This document shows, one piece after another, positions 44,164-53,946 of a stretch of DNA of 64,000 nt. Within the stretch, counting starts at the first letter, position 1, and every line of letters starts with the position of its first letter. A program made the translations under genes and the position numbers. Below the pieces are notes generated by a model. It was not told where the DNA came from and made no database searches. It worked only from the letters and a program-made list of their open reading frames with translations. Source of the stretch: Desulfobacteraceae bacterium (lineage in GTDB: Bacteria; Desulfobacterota; Desulfobacteria; Desulfobacterales; JACKCP01); assembly GCA_020633955.1 (NCBI GenBank), contig JACKCP010000002.1, forward strand, positions 248,001 to 312,000, in the 5' to 3' direction.

Positions 44164-44689
44164 TGGCCCCAAACTTCTTGTCATGAATTTTTATAACCCT
44201 GTCTGTAATATCAAGCTGGTCAGGTGAGTATAAAACTGCACTCTGATGAACAATAAGAAGGAAGTTTTCCTCTCTTCCAATCTGCTTTAAAATCCCCTCA
44301 AGCTGGCCAAACAATTTTTTTGTTTCGTCAAGTTCGGTTTTTTTGATCTCCCTTGTATATCTTTCATCCATTTCCTTGTAATCATTTATCTGAATCCGAT
44401 AGTCTCTTCTTTTCTCTTCCTGCTTTTCCGGAGACATTACCAGAGCTTCTCTTTCAAGCTGTTCCCTGATCTTCTGAATTTCATCTGCCTTTGCCTTTAG
44501 TTTACCTTCAAACTGGGCTCTTTTAGTGTTCAAAATTTCCCTTATGCTCTGGCCGGCCTTTGAGTTTTCAATAAATTTCTGATAATCAAACACACCTATT
44601 TTTGCGATATCTGCTGCTGCTCCAATGCCTGAAAAAAGAAAAAATATGGCTGCAAATGAAGCTAGAAAAAAAACAACTGACCTTTTCAT
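44156..44689 (-). CDS. skp: OmpH/Skp-family periplasmic chaperone
   Basis: 177 residues with a signal peptide (1-25) and a long Lys/Glu-rich helical body (50-150) flanked by short beta segments (KIGVFDYQKFIENSKAG near 30 and FLLIVHQSAVLYS near 147), the jellyfish-like Skp layout. It holds unfolded outer-membrane proteins for BamA, encoded just upstream, though repeat R3 lies in the 160-bp gap. Confidence 0.88.
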   Translation of the reverse strand: MKRSVVFFLASFAAIFFLFSGIGAAADIAKIGVFDYQKFIENSKAGQSIREILNTKRAQFEGKLKAKADEIQKIREQLEREALVMSPEKQEEKRRDYRIQINDYKEMDERYTREIKKTELDETKKLFGQLEGILKQIGREENFLLIVHQSAVLYSPDQLDITDRVIKIHDKKFGANE

Positions 44690-44710
44690 TTAATACCTCC
44701 GAATAATTAT

Positions 44711-44835
44711 TTTATTTAGCTGCTGAGCGAAAACTGCCTTTTTTGCACATTTGTGCACCAGATTCAAAATTTAATCCTCAAATACTCCAAGTATTCCTGA
44801 GGTTAAATTTACACTCAATATTAAACAGACTTCCT
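44711..44835 (-). repeat. Interspersed repeat, copy R3 (second half conserved)
   Basis: On the minus strand AATTTAACCTCAGGAATACT, GAGTATTTGAGGATTAAATT, TTTGAATCTG and TTTTCGCTCAGCAGCTAAAT match copy 59301-59450 closely. The region equivalent to the first third is not recognisable. It lies between bamA and skp. Confidence 0.75.
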
Positions 44836-44852
44836 ATCTTCGGCAATAACTA

Positions 44853-47480
44853 TCAAAATGCCTGACCCATTGTAAATTCCCACCTGCCGCTTTCATTTTC
44901 ATCTTCATCAGGATCAAGCATTCTTCCGTATTCAAGCCTGATTGGCCCCACAGGAGAATACCATCTTATACCATACCCCCAGGATCTCCTGATATCATCG
45001 AACCCAATACTTTCACTTTTGGCAAAGACATCACCGGCATCATAAAAAAGAAGCCCCATGAGACCGGCTTTTTTTACCAAAGGAAAAATCAGCTCCAGAT
45101 TTGCCTGGATATATTTTTCCCCGCCGACTTCGTTACCTTCGTCAGTAAGAACATAGATTCCCTGCCAGTCATAACCTCTTACAGAGTTCATGCCTCCAAG
45201 ATAAAATTTTTCATAGTCAGGAAGAATTCCCCCTGAGTTTTTCTTTACATAGCCGCATTCACCATGGGCAAAAAACACAAAATTCCAGAACAAAGGAAAA
45301 TAAACTCCTGTTTCGCCGATATATTTTGTGTATGAATAATCTCCCCCCAGGAATCCTCCTGCATGCTCAACAGAAATTGAATGTTTCATCCCCTCTGTCG
45401 GATTGAACATTCTGTCCCTTGAGTCATACTTAAGTGCAACAGTGGTTGAGCTCTCAACATTGTCACCTTCCAGTTCAAGAATATCAAGATCTGTTGTGTC
45501 AATATTATCTATTGTTGCAACTTCATAGGTATAAGACCAGTAAACCCTTGTGTAATCAAATACCGGATAGCTGAATCTTACAGAACCACCAGTACTTTTC
45601 TTGTCGTAATCGTCGTATTCCCTTTCCCAGTTATAAATATCAAAACCAGCAGAAAGGGGAATATCAAAAAGCCATGGCTCAGTAAAACTAAATGTATATC
45701 TTGTGGCACTTCCTGAAAATTCGCCTTTCAGATTGACTGTCTGTCCTTTACCCATAAAGTTTCTCTGGGTAACCGATACAGTTGCAAAAAGATTGTCTAC
45801 GCTGGAATATCCGGCTCCGAATGTAAACATTCCTGTTGTTTTCTCTTCAACATTAACATGGATATCAACTTTATCATCCTCATCTGAGGGGACAGTCTCA
45901 AGATTAACATTCTGGAAATAATCCATTCTGTAAAGATTTCGGACTCCTCTTTGAAGTCTTGACTTGCTGTAAAGGGACTGTTCTTTGATAGGGAACTCTC
46001 TTCTTATGACCTTATCTCTTGTTTTTGTATTACCCCCAATAATAATTTTATCAATATACACCTGATTATTCTTTTTTATATTGAAGGTAATATTTAATAT
46101 CTTGTTTTCCCTGTCCTTTTCAAGATCTGGAAAAACATCTGCATTGGCATAGCCAGCATCAGCATATATATCTGAAACTGAGATTGAATCTTCCTGGAGA
46201 TACTGCCTGTTGAACACATCCCCTTTCTTGGTCTTTAAAGCCTCTAAAATAATTTCTTCAGCTACAATCAAATCCCCTTTTGCACTTACATTTCCAATTG
46301 TAAATTTATCTCCTTCAAAAATTTTAAAAAGAAGTTTTACATTGTTGCCATCAAAAGTAATTTCCGGATCTGAGACTCTTGCTTCAGCATATCCTGTTGT
46401 GTGGTAAAAACCAAGTATTCTTCCAGCGTCCTGCTGAATCTGATCTTTTTTAAATTCACCGGAGCCAGTCAACCATGAAAAAAAACCTTTGGTTGAGCTT
46501 TCAATCTGTTTTTTAAGCTGCTTATCTGAGTAATCATTATTACCCTCAAATACAATTTCACGAATAAAGGTTTTATCGCCTTCGGATATATTGAATGTGA
46601 GGTCTGCCCTGTTATGTGTCAGCTCATTGAGCTCATATTGTACTTCACACTGGTGATAGTTTTTTTCCTTATAAAGCTCTTTTATAGCTTCAATATCTTT
46701 TTTAACTTCAAAAATATTAAGAATGGAACCGCTCTTTAGACTTATGTTTTCCTTAATTTTTTCATTGTCATAGGCATGGTTGCCCTTAAAGTAAATCTGT
46801 CTTATGGTCGGTTTTTCCTTTACATCAAAGACTATTTTTACTCCAGAATCGGTTTCTTCTCTTATGACCCTTATATCCCCGAAATATCCCATATTATAAA
46901 TTCTGTCCAGGTCATCAGACAAATCCCCATCTGCATATGCTGATCCTTCTTTTGTATTAAGCAGTCTTTTTATTGCTTCATCCTCAATTCTTTCGTTTCC
47001 CCTGATTTCGATTTCAGAAATTGTAATTTTTTCAAACAGGATACCGCCAATTTTCTTGGCAATTTTATTTACGGTTCCAAAAAGATTTTCTATTCCTGAA
47101 AATTCTTCACGAAACTGGTATGATTTCATCTGTTTGGAATTGCCAAGAACAGCTTCTAGAACAAAAATATTATTCCCAGATACTGCAAATTTCCCTTTAA
47201 CAAATCCCCTTGAATTTAAGGTATTGGATATATTGAAAAGATCTTCATTCTTAAGTCCATGGGCTTCATTCTCATAGAAATAGATTTCTCCACCAGCTTT
47301 TTTTATTTCTGACCCAATTAAATCAGGTATTTCTTTTTTTAAATAATCAAAATCGCTTGAGCCCTCTATCTGAAAAGGAAAAAGAACAACTTTATTTTCA
47401 AATGAGCATGCTTCAAAAGGAATACAAACCAAGATCGAACTAAAAACAAAAAGTATAAAAAAAACACTAAACCGATACAA
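44853..47480 (-). CDS. bamA: Outer-membrane assembly factor BamA with extra N-terminal domain
   Basis: 875 residues, longer than the usual ~800. After the signal peptide, residues about 28-150 form an alpha/beta region (VVLFPFQIEGSSDFDYLKKE...) that precedes the first POTRA domain (ISEIEIRGNERIEDEAIKRL near 154) and recalls TolB-N-like domains. Five POTRA domains run to about 545, including IYFKGNHAYDNEKI and IREIVFEGNNDYSD. The barrel follows with VRGYDWQG near 770 and ends in FTMGQAF, an aromatic terminal signal. It folds and inserts outer-membrane proteins. It overlaps lolD by 14 bp. Confidence 0.93.
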   Translation of the reverse strand: MYRFSVFFILFVFSSILVCIPFEACSFENKVVLFPFQIEGSSDFDYLKKEIPDLIGSEIKKAGGEIYFYENEAHGLKNEDLFNISNTLNSRGFVKGKFAVSGNNIFVLEAVLGNSKQMKSYQFREEFSGIENLFGTVNKIAKKIGGILFEKITISEIEIRGNERIEDEAIKRLLNTKEGSAYADGDLSDDLDRIYNMGYFGDIRVIREETDSGVKIVFDVKEKPTIRQIYFKGNHAYDNEKIKENISLKSGSILNIFEVKKDIEAIKELYKEKNYHQCEVQYELNELTHNRADLTFNISEGDKTFIREIVFEGNNDYSDKQLKKQIESSTKGFFSWLTGSGEFKKDQIQQDAGRILGFYHTTGYAEARVSDPEITFDGNNVKLLFKIFEGDKFTIGNVSAKGDLIVAEEIILEALKTKKGDVFNRQYLQEDSISVSDIYADAGYANADVFPDLEKDRENKILNITFNIKKNNQVYIDKIIIGGNTKTRDKVIRREFPIKEQSLYSKSRLQRGVRNLYRMDYFQNVNLETVPSDEDDKVDIHVNVEEKTTGMFTFGAGYSSVDNLFATVSVTQRNFMGKGQTVNLKGEFSGSATRYTFSFTEPWLFDIPLSAGFDIYNWEREYDDYDKKSTGGSVRFSYPVFDYTRVYWSYTYEVATIDNIDTTDLDILELEGDNVESSTTVALKYDSRDRMFNPTEGMKHSISVEHAGGFLGGDYSYTKYIGETGVYFPLFWNFVFFAHGECGYVKKNSGGILPDYEKFYLGGMNSVRGYDWQGIYVLTDEGNEVGGEKYIQANLELIFPLVKKAGLMGLLFYDAGDVFAKSESIGFDDIRRSWGYGIRWYSPVGPIRLEYGRMLDPDEDENESGRWEFTMGQAF

Positions 47481-48153
47481 GTGAACCTTCCTTTAATGTT
47501 ACCTGTTTATCCATAAGAGAGGCAAGCTCCATATTATGCGTAACCACAATAAGAGTCATTTCAAGCTCTCTGTTAAGCTCTTCAAGAAGCATGTGAACAT
47601 CTGCACTGTTTTTTCTGTCAAGGTTTCCTGTTGGTTCATCAGCAAGGAGAACTATAGGATCCATTATAAGTGCCCTGGCAAGAGCAACCCTTTGCTGCTC
47701 TCCGCCTGAAAGCTCTGTAACCTTATGCTTCATTCTTTTGGAAAGACCGACCTTTTTAAGAAAGTCTTCAGCTTTTCTAAGTGAAGTTTTTTTATCAATG
47801 CCGCTGATTAAAGACGGCATCATTACATTTTCAACAGCATTGAATTCAGGGAGAAGATGGTGAAACTGAAACATGAAACCAATTTTTCTGTTCCTTATAT
47901 CTGCAACTTTTTCATCACTCAATGAATAAATATCTTCACCTTCGATAAAAATTTTTCCATGATCCGGATGGTCAAGACCTCCTAATACATGAAGAAGAGT
48001 TGATTTGCCTATACCTGAAGCACCTGTTACTGCAATTTTCTCTCCCTTTGTAACAGTAAAGTTCAGATCTTTTAAAATATGCAAAACAGTTTCACCTGTT
48101 TTATAGCTTTTGGAAATATTTTCGAGAACAATACAGCCTTTTTTATTCGCCAT
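47467..48153 (-). CDS. lolD: Lipoprotein-release ATPase LolD
   Basis: 228 residues, a stand-alone ABC ATPase: Walker A VTGASGIGKSTL near 38-49, Q-loop FMFQFHHLLPEF near 92, signature LSGGEQQRVALARAL near 144 and Walker B VLLADEPTGNLD near 163, with the MacB/LolD-typical LLPEFNAVENVMMP. It drives release of lipoproteins for outer-membrane sorting, with the LolC/E protein encoded 11 bp upstream in overlap. Confidence 0.93.
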   Translation of the reverse strand: MANKKGCIVLENISKSYKTGETVLHILKDLNFTVTKGEKIAVTGASGIGKSTLLHVLGGLDHPDHGKIFIEGEDIYSLSDEKVADIRNRKIGFMFQFHHLLPEFNAVENVMMPSLISGIDKKTSLRKAEDFLKKVGLSKRMKHKVTELSGGEQQRVALARALIMDPIVLLADEPTGNLDRKNSADVHMLLEELNRELEMTLIVVTHNMELASLMDKQVTLKEGSLVSV

Positions 48154-49378
48154 ATCTGATACCTTCTACAGGGTCAAGATTAGCTGCCTTGGAAGCAGGA
48201 TAAACTGTTGCAAAAAAACAGATCAAAAGAGCGCTTAAGGCAATTACTGCAACATCTGAAAATTCCAGATCAACAGGAAGTGTTGTAAACGGATATGCAT
48301 CAGGGAGCTTTATAAACTTGTATCGACTCAAAAGCTCGCACATTATGACACCAAGAAATATCCCTGTAAATGTTCCTATTGAACCGACAAAGGTTCCCTG
48401 AATAACAAAAATTCTTTTAATACTTCTTTTAGTTGCACCCATTGTTTTCATTATTGCAATTTCCTTGGTTTTCTCCATTACAAGCATTATTAAGGAACTT
48501 GCGATATTAAAGGCAGCCACCAGAATTATCAGGGTCAAAATAATAAACATCGCAGTTTTTTCAAGTTTTAATGCGGAAAAAAGCGAATGATTTACTTCCA
48601 TCCATGTCCTTATAAAAAAACGCTGGGGGAAAAGATCTCTTATCCTTTTGACAAGGTTGTGTGCATTATAGACATCATGGATATAAATGCCTATTCCAGT
48701 AACCTTTTTTCCCATTCCAAGGAGAGACTGCAGATTTTCAATATTCATGTAAGCAATAGCACTGTCATATTCATAAAGACCGCTTTCGTAGATACCTGCA
48801 ACCTCAAGCTCAGTCATTTTCGGCATGACTCCAACCGGCGAAATTTTCCAGTCGGAAGTCAGTGCAAATATGCTGTCGCCCTTATTAACGCCTAAAGTAT
48901 CAGCAATCCCTTTGCCTATAAGAACAGAATTTTTATGACTGGAAGTGTTGACAAGCAGCTTTGCTGCCTTTGAAGGATCGACACCATTGATAATCTGACG
49001 ATTTGAACTCGTATCAACGCCCCTGATAATGGTTCCTGTCAACCCCCATTTAGACCTTAAAATTACCCGTCCTGAAAGATAAGGAAGAGCATCTGCAACA
49101 TTTTTTTCAAGTTTGATTTTTTCACAGACTTCTTTATAATCACCAAAAGAGCCAATACTGGAATTTAGAATCAGATGAGGCTCCATACCAAGGATTCTTT
49201 TTCTGAGATCTTTTTCAGCACCAGACATTACTGCAATTACAACAACCAGCGCCATTACTCCAAGACAGACGCCGGCAACAGATAAAAAACCTACAAGGGA
49301 AATGAACCCCTGCTTCCTTTTTGCCCTCAGATACCTGAGGGCTATGGAAAATTCAAAACCAAAATTTGGTTTAAACAT
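48143..49378 (-). CDS. LolC/LolE-type lipoprotein-release permease
   Basis: 411 residues: first membrane helix near 28-50, a large periplasmic MacB-like domain (55-265), and three C-terminal helices (about 275-400) with ISLVGFLSVAGVCLGVMALVV and MKTMGATKRSIKRIFVIQG, typical of LolC/LolE. Only one permease gene is present, so it probably works as a homodimer (LolF-like arrangement). It overlaps lolD. Confidence 0.9.
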   Translation of the reverse strand: MFKPNFGFEFSIALRYLRAKRKQGFISLVGFLSVAGVCLGVMALVVVIAVMSGAEKDLRKRILGMEPHLILNSSIGSFGDYKEVCEKIKLEKNVADALPYLSGRVILRSKWGLTGTIIRGVDTSSNRQIINGVDPSKAAKLLVNTSSHKNSVLIGKGIADTLGVNKGDSIFALTSDWKISPVGVMPKMTELEVAGIYESGLYEYDSAIAYMNIENLQSLLGMGKKVTGIGIYIHDVYNAHNLVKRIRDLFPQRFFIRTWMEVNHSLFSALKLEKTAMFIILTLIILVAAFNIASSLIMLVMEKTKEIAIMKTMGATKRSIKRIFVIQGTFVGSIGTFTGIFLGVIMCELLSRYKFIKLPDAYPFTTLPVDLEFSDVAVIALSALLICFFATVYPASKAANLDPVEGIRYGE

Positions 49379-49394
49379 TTTTATTCCCGGTAAA

Positions 49395-50882
49395 TTATTG
49401 TTCAGAAGATGGTCTCATATGAGGAAACAATATAACTTCCCTGATTGAAGGCGCATTGGTGAAAAGCATTACCAGCCTGTCAATACCGATACCCTCTCCG
49501 GCAGTAGGAGGCATTCCGTACTCAAGTGCTTCCACATAATCTGTATCCATCATATGTGCCTCTAGATCGCCTTCATCTCTTTTTCTCACCTGGTCAAGGA
49601 ATCTTTCTCTTTGATCGTCTGGATCATTTAATTCAGAAAATCCGTTAGCTATTTCCCTTCCTCCAATAAAAAGCTCAAATCTTTCTGTAAATTCCGGATT
49701 TTCGTCATTCCTTCTGGACAGAGGAGAAACCTCAACAGGATAATCTGTTACAAAAGTAGGCTGAATTAGCTTAGGCTCCACAAGAGTTTCAAAAAGTTTG
49801 GTAATAATTTTACCGGTTTTTTCTTTTTTGGTAATTGTTACACCTTTTTCCTCTGCAAACCTTAGAAGACCATCTTTATCAGTGAGAAGAGATTTATCCA
49901 TACCAGCTGTTTCACACAAGGCATCAGTAAGTGAAATTCTCTTCCATGGGTTTTTGAATGAGATTTTTTCATCCTGATATTCAACTTCAGAAGATCCTGA
50001 AACCTTATTGGCAATTTTTAAAAACAGCTCTTCTGTGAGATCCATTAGATCCTTATATGTAGAATAGGCCTGATAAAACTCAAGCATTGTAAATTCCGGG
50101 TTGTGTCTTGTTGAAACTCCTTCATTTCTGAAATTCCTGTTTATTTCAAAAACTCTGTCAAACCCTCCAACTACAAGCCTTTTAAGGTAAAGTTCAGGGG
50201 CAATTCTCAAATAAAGTTTCATATCAAGAGCATTATGATGAGTAACAAAAGGAGTAGCCTCTGCTCCGCCTGCAATTGGCTGCATCATTGGAGTTTCTAC
50301 CTCAAGGAATTTTTTATCAGTCAAAAACTCTCTTATAGTCTGTACTATTTTTGCTCTTGTAGTGAAAATGTTTCTCACATCTTCATTCATTATCAGATCG
50401 ACATATCGTCTTCTATACCTTTTTTCAGGATCCTTGAGTCCATGAAACTTTTCAGGCAAAGGCCTTACAGATTTTGACAAAAGTGAAAAACTGTCTGCAT
50501 AAATTGTCCACTCACCGGTTTTGGTCTGGAAAAGCGGCCCGGAAACTCCAACTATATCACCAATATCAAGCTGCTTGAACAAAGAGTAGGAATCATCACC
50601 GACCCTGTCCTTGGCAAGATATGCCTGCATTCTCTGCCCTGTGCCGTCCTTAATCCTTATGAAAGATGATTTACCGAACTTGTTGACAGCCATCATTCTG
50701 CCTGCAATTGTAAACTTTAATCCCTCTTCTCCAAGCTTTTCTGGAGATTCTTCAATTATTGAACGGATTTCATCTATTGTACTTTCAACTTTAAAATTAT
50801 TTGGGTAAAGATTTACCCCTGAATCTGCAATTGATTTATTTTTTTCTCTTCTTTGTTCAAGAAGGTCTCTTTTATCATTCAT
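49395..50882 (-). CDS. lysS: Lysyl-tRNA synthetase, class II
   Basis: 495 residues from the ATG at 50882, preceded by GGTGA; a GTG nine bases upstream is possible. An OB-fold anticodon-binding domain (about 55-150) precedes the class II core: motif 1 RRRYVDLIMN near 163, motif 2 FRNEGVSTRHNPEFTMLEFY near 255 and motif 3 GIGIDRLVMLF near 470. It charges tRNA-Lys. Confidence 0.95.
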   Translation of the reverse strand: MNDKRDLLEQRREKNKSIADSGVNLYPNNFKVESTIDEIRSIIEESPEKLGEEGLKFTIAGRMMAVNKFGKSSFIRIKDGTGQRMQAYLAKDRVGDDSYSLFKQLDIGDIVGVSGPLFQTKTGEWTIYADSFSLLSKSVRPLPEKFHGLKDPEKRYRRRYVDLIMNEDVRNIFTTRAKIVQTIREFLTDKKFLEVETPMMQPIAGGAEATPFVTHHNALDMKLYLRIAPELYLKRLVVGGFDRVFEINRNFRNEGVSTRHNPEFTMLEFYQAYSTYKDLMDLTEELFLKIANKVSGSSEVEYQDEKISFKNPWKRISLTDALCETAGMDKSLLTDKDGLLRFAEEKGVTITKKEKTGKIITKLFETLVEPKLIQPTFVTDYPVEVSPLSRRNDENPEFTERFELFIGGREIANGFSELNDPDDQRERFLDQVRKRDEGDLEAHMMDTDYVEALEYGMPPTAGEGIGIDRLVMLFTNAPSIREVILFPHMRPSSEQ

Positions 50883-50971
50883 ATGTTTCACCGTTATGAT
50901 TCATGTTAAATATTATTAATCTGCCTTAGGTAACTTATTTCAAATGACACGTCAAGCCAGTAGATTTAATT

Positions 50972-52270
50972 TCAGCAAGAAGGAAAAATCAATCTGACCC
51001 TTAGTCCGCATTTATCTTCTTTGTTTTTTATTTCAATCCTTCCCCTGTTCAGTTCAACAAGCCTTGCAACAATGGAAAGACCAAGGCCGCTTCCGTTTTT
51101 TTTGGTGGAAAAGAAGGGGTCAAAAACCTTTTCAATAATATCCTCATCAATTCCTTGTCCATTATCTTCAATATCTATCTGCAAAAAATTTTTATACTTT
51201 TTGAAAAAGACCGAAACAATGCCTTTGTCTTTACATGCCTGGGATGCATTAATAAAAATATTCCATATTATCTGCCTGAAATGATCGGGATCAGCCTCAA
51301 TAAAAATATTTTCCTCAAAATCATAAATAAACTCTATCCTGTTTTTTACATTTTTATCTTCAGCAAAAATTTTTAACAGCTCTTTTATAATCAATCCAGG
51401 CTCAATTTTTTTTATCTGACCCTGGTTTGGTCTGGCAAAATACAAAAAATTATTCACAAGCTGGTCAAGCCTGTCAGATTCCCTTAAAATTATATTCCCA
51501 AGTTTTTTTAAATCATCTTTTCTGTTTTTTTCAACATCCGAAATCAAAAGCTGAATTGATCCCCGAAGAGAAGCCATGGGGTTTTTGATCTCATGTGCAA
51601 ATCCAGAGGCGATTTCTCCTGCACTGGCAAGGCGCCTCACCCTCCTTACGTAATCATCCATTTTTTTTAAGTCTTCCCTTGCCCTTCTCAATTGAGCAGA
51701 CAAAATACTTGAAAGCCAGGCAACAGCAAAGGAAGATAAAATAAAAATAAAAACCTGAAAAAAAACTGCTGAGCCATCAATATGACCATTTTTACCGTCA
51801 TCAAAAAAACATTTTATCAATCCGTAATAGTGAAGGTCAGTTAAAAGTCCGTATTGGATGCTTATAATCCCTGCCACCCAGAAAGGTTTGGCTCCAAATA
51901 AAATTGCAGAAGAATAAAGAATTATCACCAGATAAAAAAACTGAAATACATTACTGTATATACCAGTAAAATAAATTAAAAAGGTTACAAGAAATGTATC
52001 AATAATTATCTGGACAGCTGAAAAAACAATTTTGTTTTTTATGAAATTGAAAATAATTGAATAGATCAGAGTTAAGATAATAATAAATGCTGAAAAAAAA
52101 TAAAGCCCCAGCATTTGAAGGGAAACAGGACTTTTCGACCCTGAGATGTAAAAATAATAAAACCCTGTTATTACAATAATTGAAAAAATCAGCCTGCAAA
52201 ACATAAGCCATTTTAGACGCAGACCTAAGTTAACTTCATGAAAATTCAATGTTTGATTTTTATCAGCCAA
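50972..52270 (-). CDS. Sensor histidine kinase, PilS-like
   Basis: 432 residues. Six hydrophobic segments occupy about 18-190. Then the H-box FAHEIKNPMASLRG near 223-236 (phosphorylated His), the N-box IFINASQACKD near 335, DNGQGID near 375 and GSGLGLSIVARLVEL near 393 complete the kinase. Six N-terminal helices and the nearby pilC match PilS, which controls pilin transcription with PilR. No response-regulator gene is adjacent. A terminator-like hairpin separates it from pilC, so the partner is a guess. Confidence 0.8.
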   Translation of the reverse strand: MADKNQTLNFHEVNLGLRLKWLMFCRLIFSIIVITGFYYFYISGSKSPVSLQMLGLYFFSAFIIILTLIYSIIFNFIKNKIVFSAVQIIIDTFLVTFLIYFTGIYSNVFQFFYLVIILYSSAILFGAKPFWVAGIISIQYGLLTDLHYYGLIKCFFDDGKNGHIDGSAVFFQVFIFILSSFAVAWLSSILSAQLRRAREDLKKMDDYVRRVRRLASAGEIASGFAHEIKNPMASLRGSIQLLISDVEKNRKDDLKKLGNIILRESDRLDQLVNNFLYFARPNQGQIKKIEPGLIIKELLKIFAEDKNVKNRIEFIYDFEENIFIEADPDHFRQIIWNIFINASQACKDKGIVSVFFKKYKNFLQIDIEDNGQGIDEDIIEKVFDPFFSTKKNGSGLGLSIVARLVELNRGRIEIKNKEDKCGLRVRLIFPSC

Positions 52271-52301
52271 ATTTTTTTCGCTTTAAACATTTAAACAATA
52301 A

Positions 52302-52333
52302 GGCGGTTTATTGATTATAACAAAAAAACCGCC
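52302..52333. terminator. Hairpin between pilC and the PilS-like kinase
   Basis: GGCGGTTT (52302-52309) pairs with AAACCGCC (52326-52333), just after the pilC stop. The following T content is modest on the minus strand, so it may be a partial terminator or processing site. Confidence 0.55.
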
Positions 52334-52341
52334 TGCCGTTT

Positions 52342-53550
52342 TTAGGAAATTCCTCCTGCCATCTGGAAAACAGGAAGATACATTGAAACTACAAGTCCAC
52401 CTACCACAACACCAAGAAAAACAAGCATAAAAGGCTCAATAAGCGAAGTAAGGTTATCAACTGCCTGATCAACTTCTTCCTCATAAAAATCTGCAATTTT
52501 TGTCAACATGCTTTCCAGTGCACCTGTCTGTTCACCAACGGAAATCATGGAACAAACCATTGTTGGAAAAACACCGCTTTCAACAAGAGGTTCTGCCATT
52601 GTGCGTCCTTCAGAGATTGCATCCTTTACATCAAGAACAGCTTCTTCAACTATTGCATTGCCAGAAGTTTTTGCTACTATATCAAGAGCTTCCAATATTG
52701 AAACACCTGATGCAAGCATGGTTCCCATTGTTCTTGTAAAATTGGCAACAGCAACTTTTTTTATTAAAATACCCACAACAGGAAGCTTCAAAAGGAAATC
52801 ATCTATAATATATTTTCCTTTCTGGGTTTTATAGACCCTCTTGATTATAAAAACAAAGGCCGCAATACCTCCAAGAATATACCAGATATTACCCTTAACA
52901 AATTCACTCATATCTATAACAATCTGAGTTGGAGCGGGAAGACTCTGACCCATTTCAGCAAACATTTTCTGAAAAACAGGAATTACAAAAACCAAAATTA
53001 CAGCAACAACAATAAGAGCAATAATTATTGTTACAATTGGATATGTCATGGCACCCTTAACCTGAGCCTTTAATTTTGCAGCCTTTTCCATATAGGCTGA
53101 AACCCTTCTTAAAATCTCGTCAAGAATACCGCCGGCTTCACCTGCAGCAACCATATTTATAAAAAGACTGTCAAAAACTTTAGGATGTTTTTTCAGTGCA
53201 TTAGCAAGGGTGTCTCCGCCCTCAACTGAATCTTTTATATTTTTTAAAACTTTTTTAAATGTAGGATTATCCTGCTGGGAAGAAAGGATTTCAAGGCACT
53301 GAACAACTGGAACACCTGCATCAATCATTGTAGAAAACTGCCTGCAAAAGACTATAATATCCTTTGTTTCAACTTTAGGCTGCAAAAACTCAATATTTTC
53401 AAGCAGATCTTTTGGTTTTGGCTTTACACTTTTTGGAGTTATTCTCTGTTTTAAAAGACGTGAACGTACGGCATCTTCATTAACAGCCTCCATCTCGCCT
53501 TTAATTGTTCTGTTTTTTCTGTTTTTACCTTTCCATACGTATACAGGCAT
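52342..53550 (-). CDS. pilC: Type IV pilus inner-membrane platform protein PilC
   Basis: 402 residues of the PilC/GspF family: N-terminal YVWKGKNRKNRTIKGEMEA, then two repeats of the T2SF domain with CRQFSTMIDAGVPVVQCLE near 69 and ANFTRTMGTMLASGVSILEALD near 268, and three membrane helices (about 175-195, 225-245, 373-395). It forms the platform for pilus assembly under the PilB ATPase. No pilB, pilT or pilin genes are next to it. Confidence 0.92.
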   Translation of the reverse strand: MPVYVWKGKNRKNRTIKGEMEAVNEDAVRSRLLKQRITPKSVKPKPKDLLENIEFLQPKVETKDIIVFCRQFSTMIDAGVPVVQCLEILSSQQDNPTFKKVLKNIKDSVEGGDTLANALKKHPKVFDSLFINMVAAGEAGGILDEILRRVSAYMEKAAKLKAQVKGAMTYPIVTIIIALIVVAVILVFVIPVFQKMFAEMGQSLPAPTQIVIDMSEFVKGNIWYILGGIAAFVFIIKRVYKTQKGKYIIDDFLLKLPVVGILIKKVAVANFTRTMGTMLASGVSILEALDIVAKTSGNAIVEEAVLDVKDAISEGRTMAEPLVESGVFPTMVCSMISVGEQTGALESMLTKIADFYEEEVDQAVDNLTSLIEPFMLVFLGVVVGGLVVSMYLPVFQMAGGIS

Positions 53551-53946
53551 CAGCGGCTCCTTGGTTTAATCTATGCTTAAAATCCAGTAAATCCCTGCTG
53601 AATAAAGCCAAATGCTCTAACAGCACCAATTTGGTTTATCTGATTAAATTTTATTACCATAGAAACTCAATTCTTCATCTTTTTAATAATATTTTAAATT
53701 GATAATCTGAATTACAGGTATTTTAAGGTTTAGTTCAAAATATGGAATAACAAATTTTTAAAATTAAAACTTAATAGAGTTAAGTAACACACAAATGAAT
53801 TTGTTGCAATTATACTGTTGATTGCAAATTTTATTTTTTAATTCTATATTCCCCCATGAATCAGTAAATTCAATTAATGAAAAACAAATTACTGACCCAA
53901 ACAAACAGAATTGGGCTTTTATTATATAAAAAGACAGGTGCTTAAT
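53551..53946. other. Spacer between divergent pilC and the CCA-fusion gene
   Basis: Nearly 400 bp of AT-rich DNA without a gene, expected to contain promoters for both directions. The only clear structure is TTGCAAT (53804-53810) and ATTGCAA (53821-53827) around a 10-bp spacer, which could be an operator. Confidence 0.4.
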
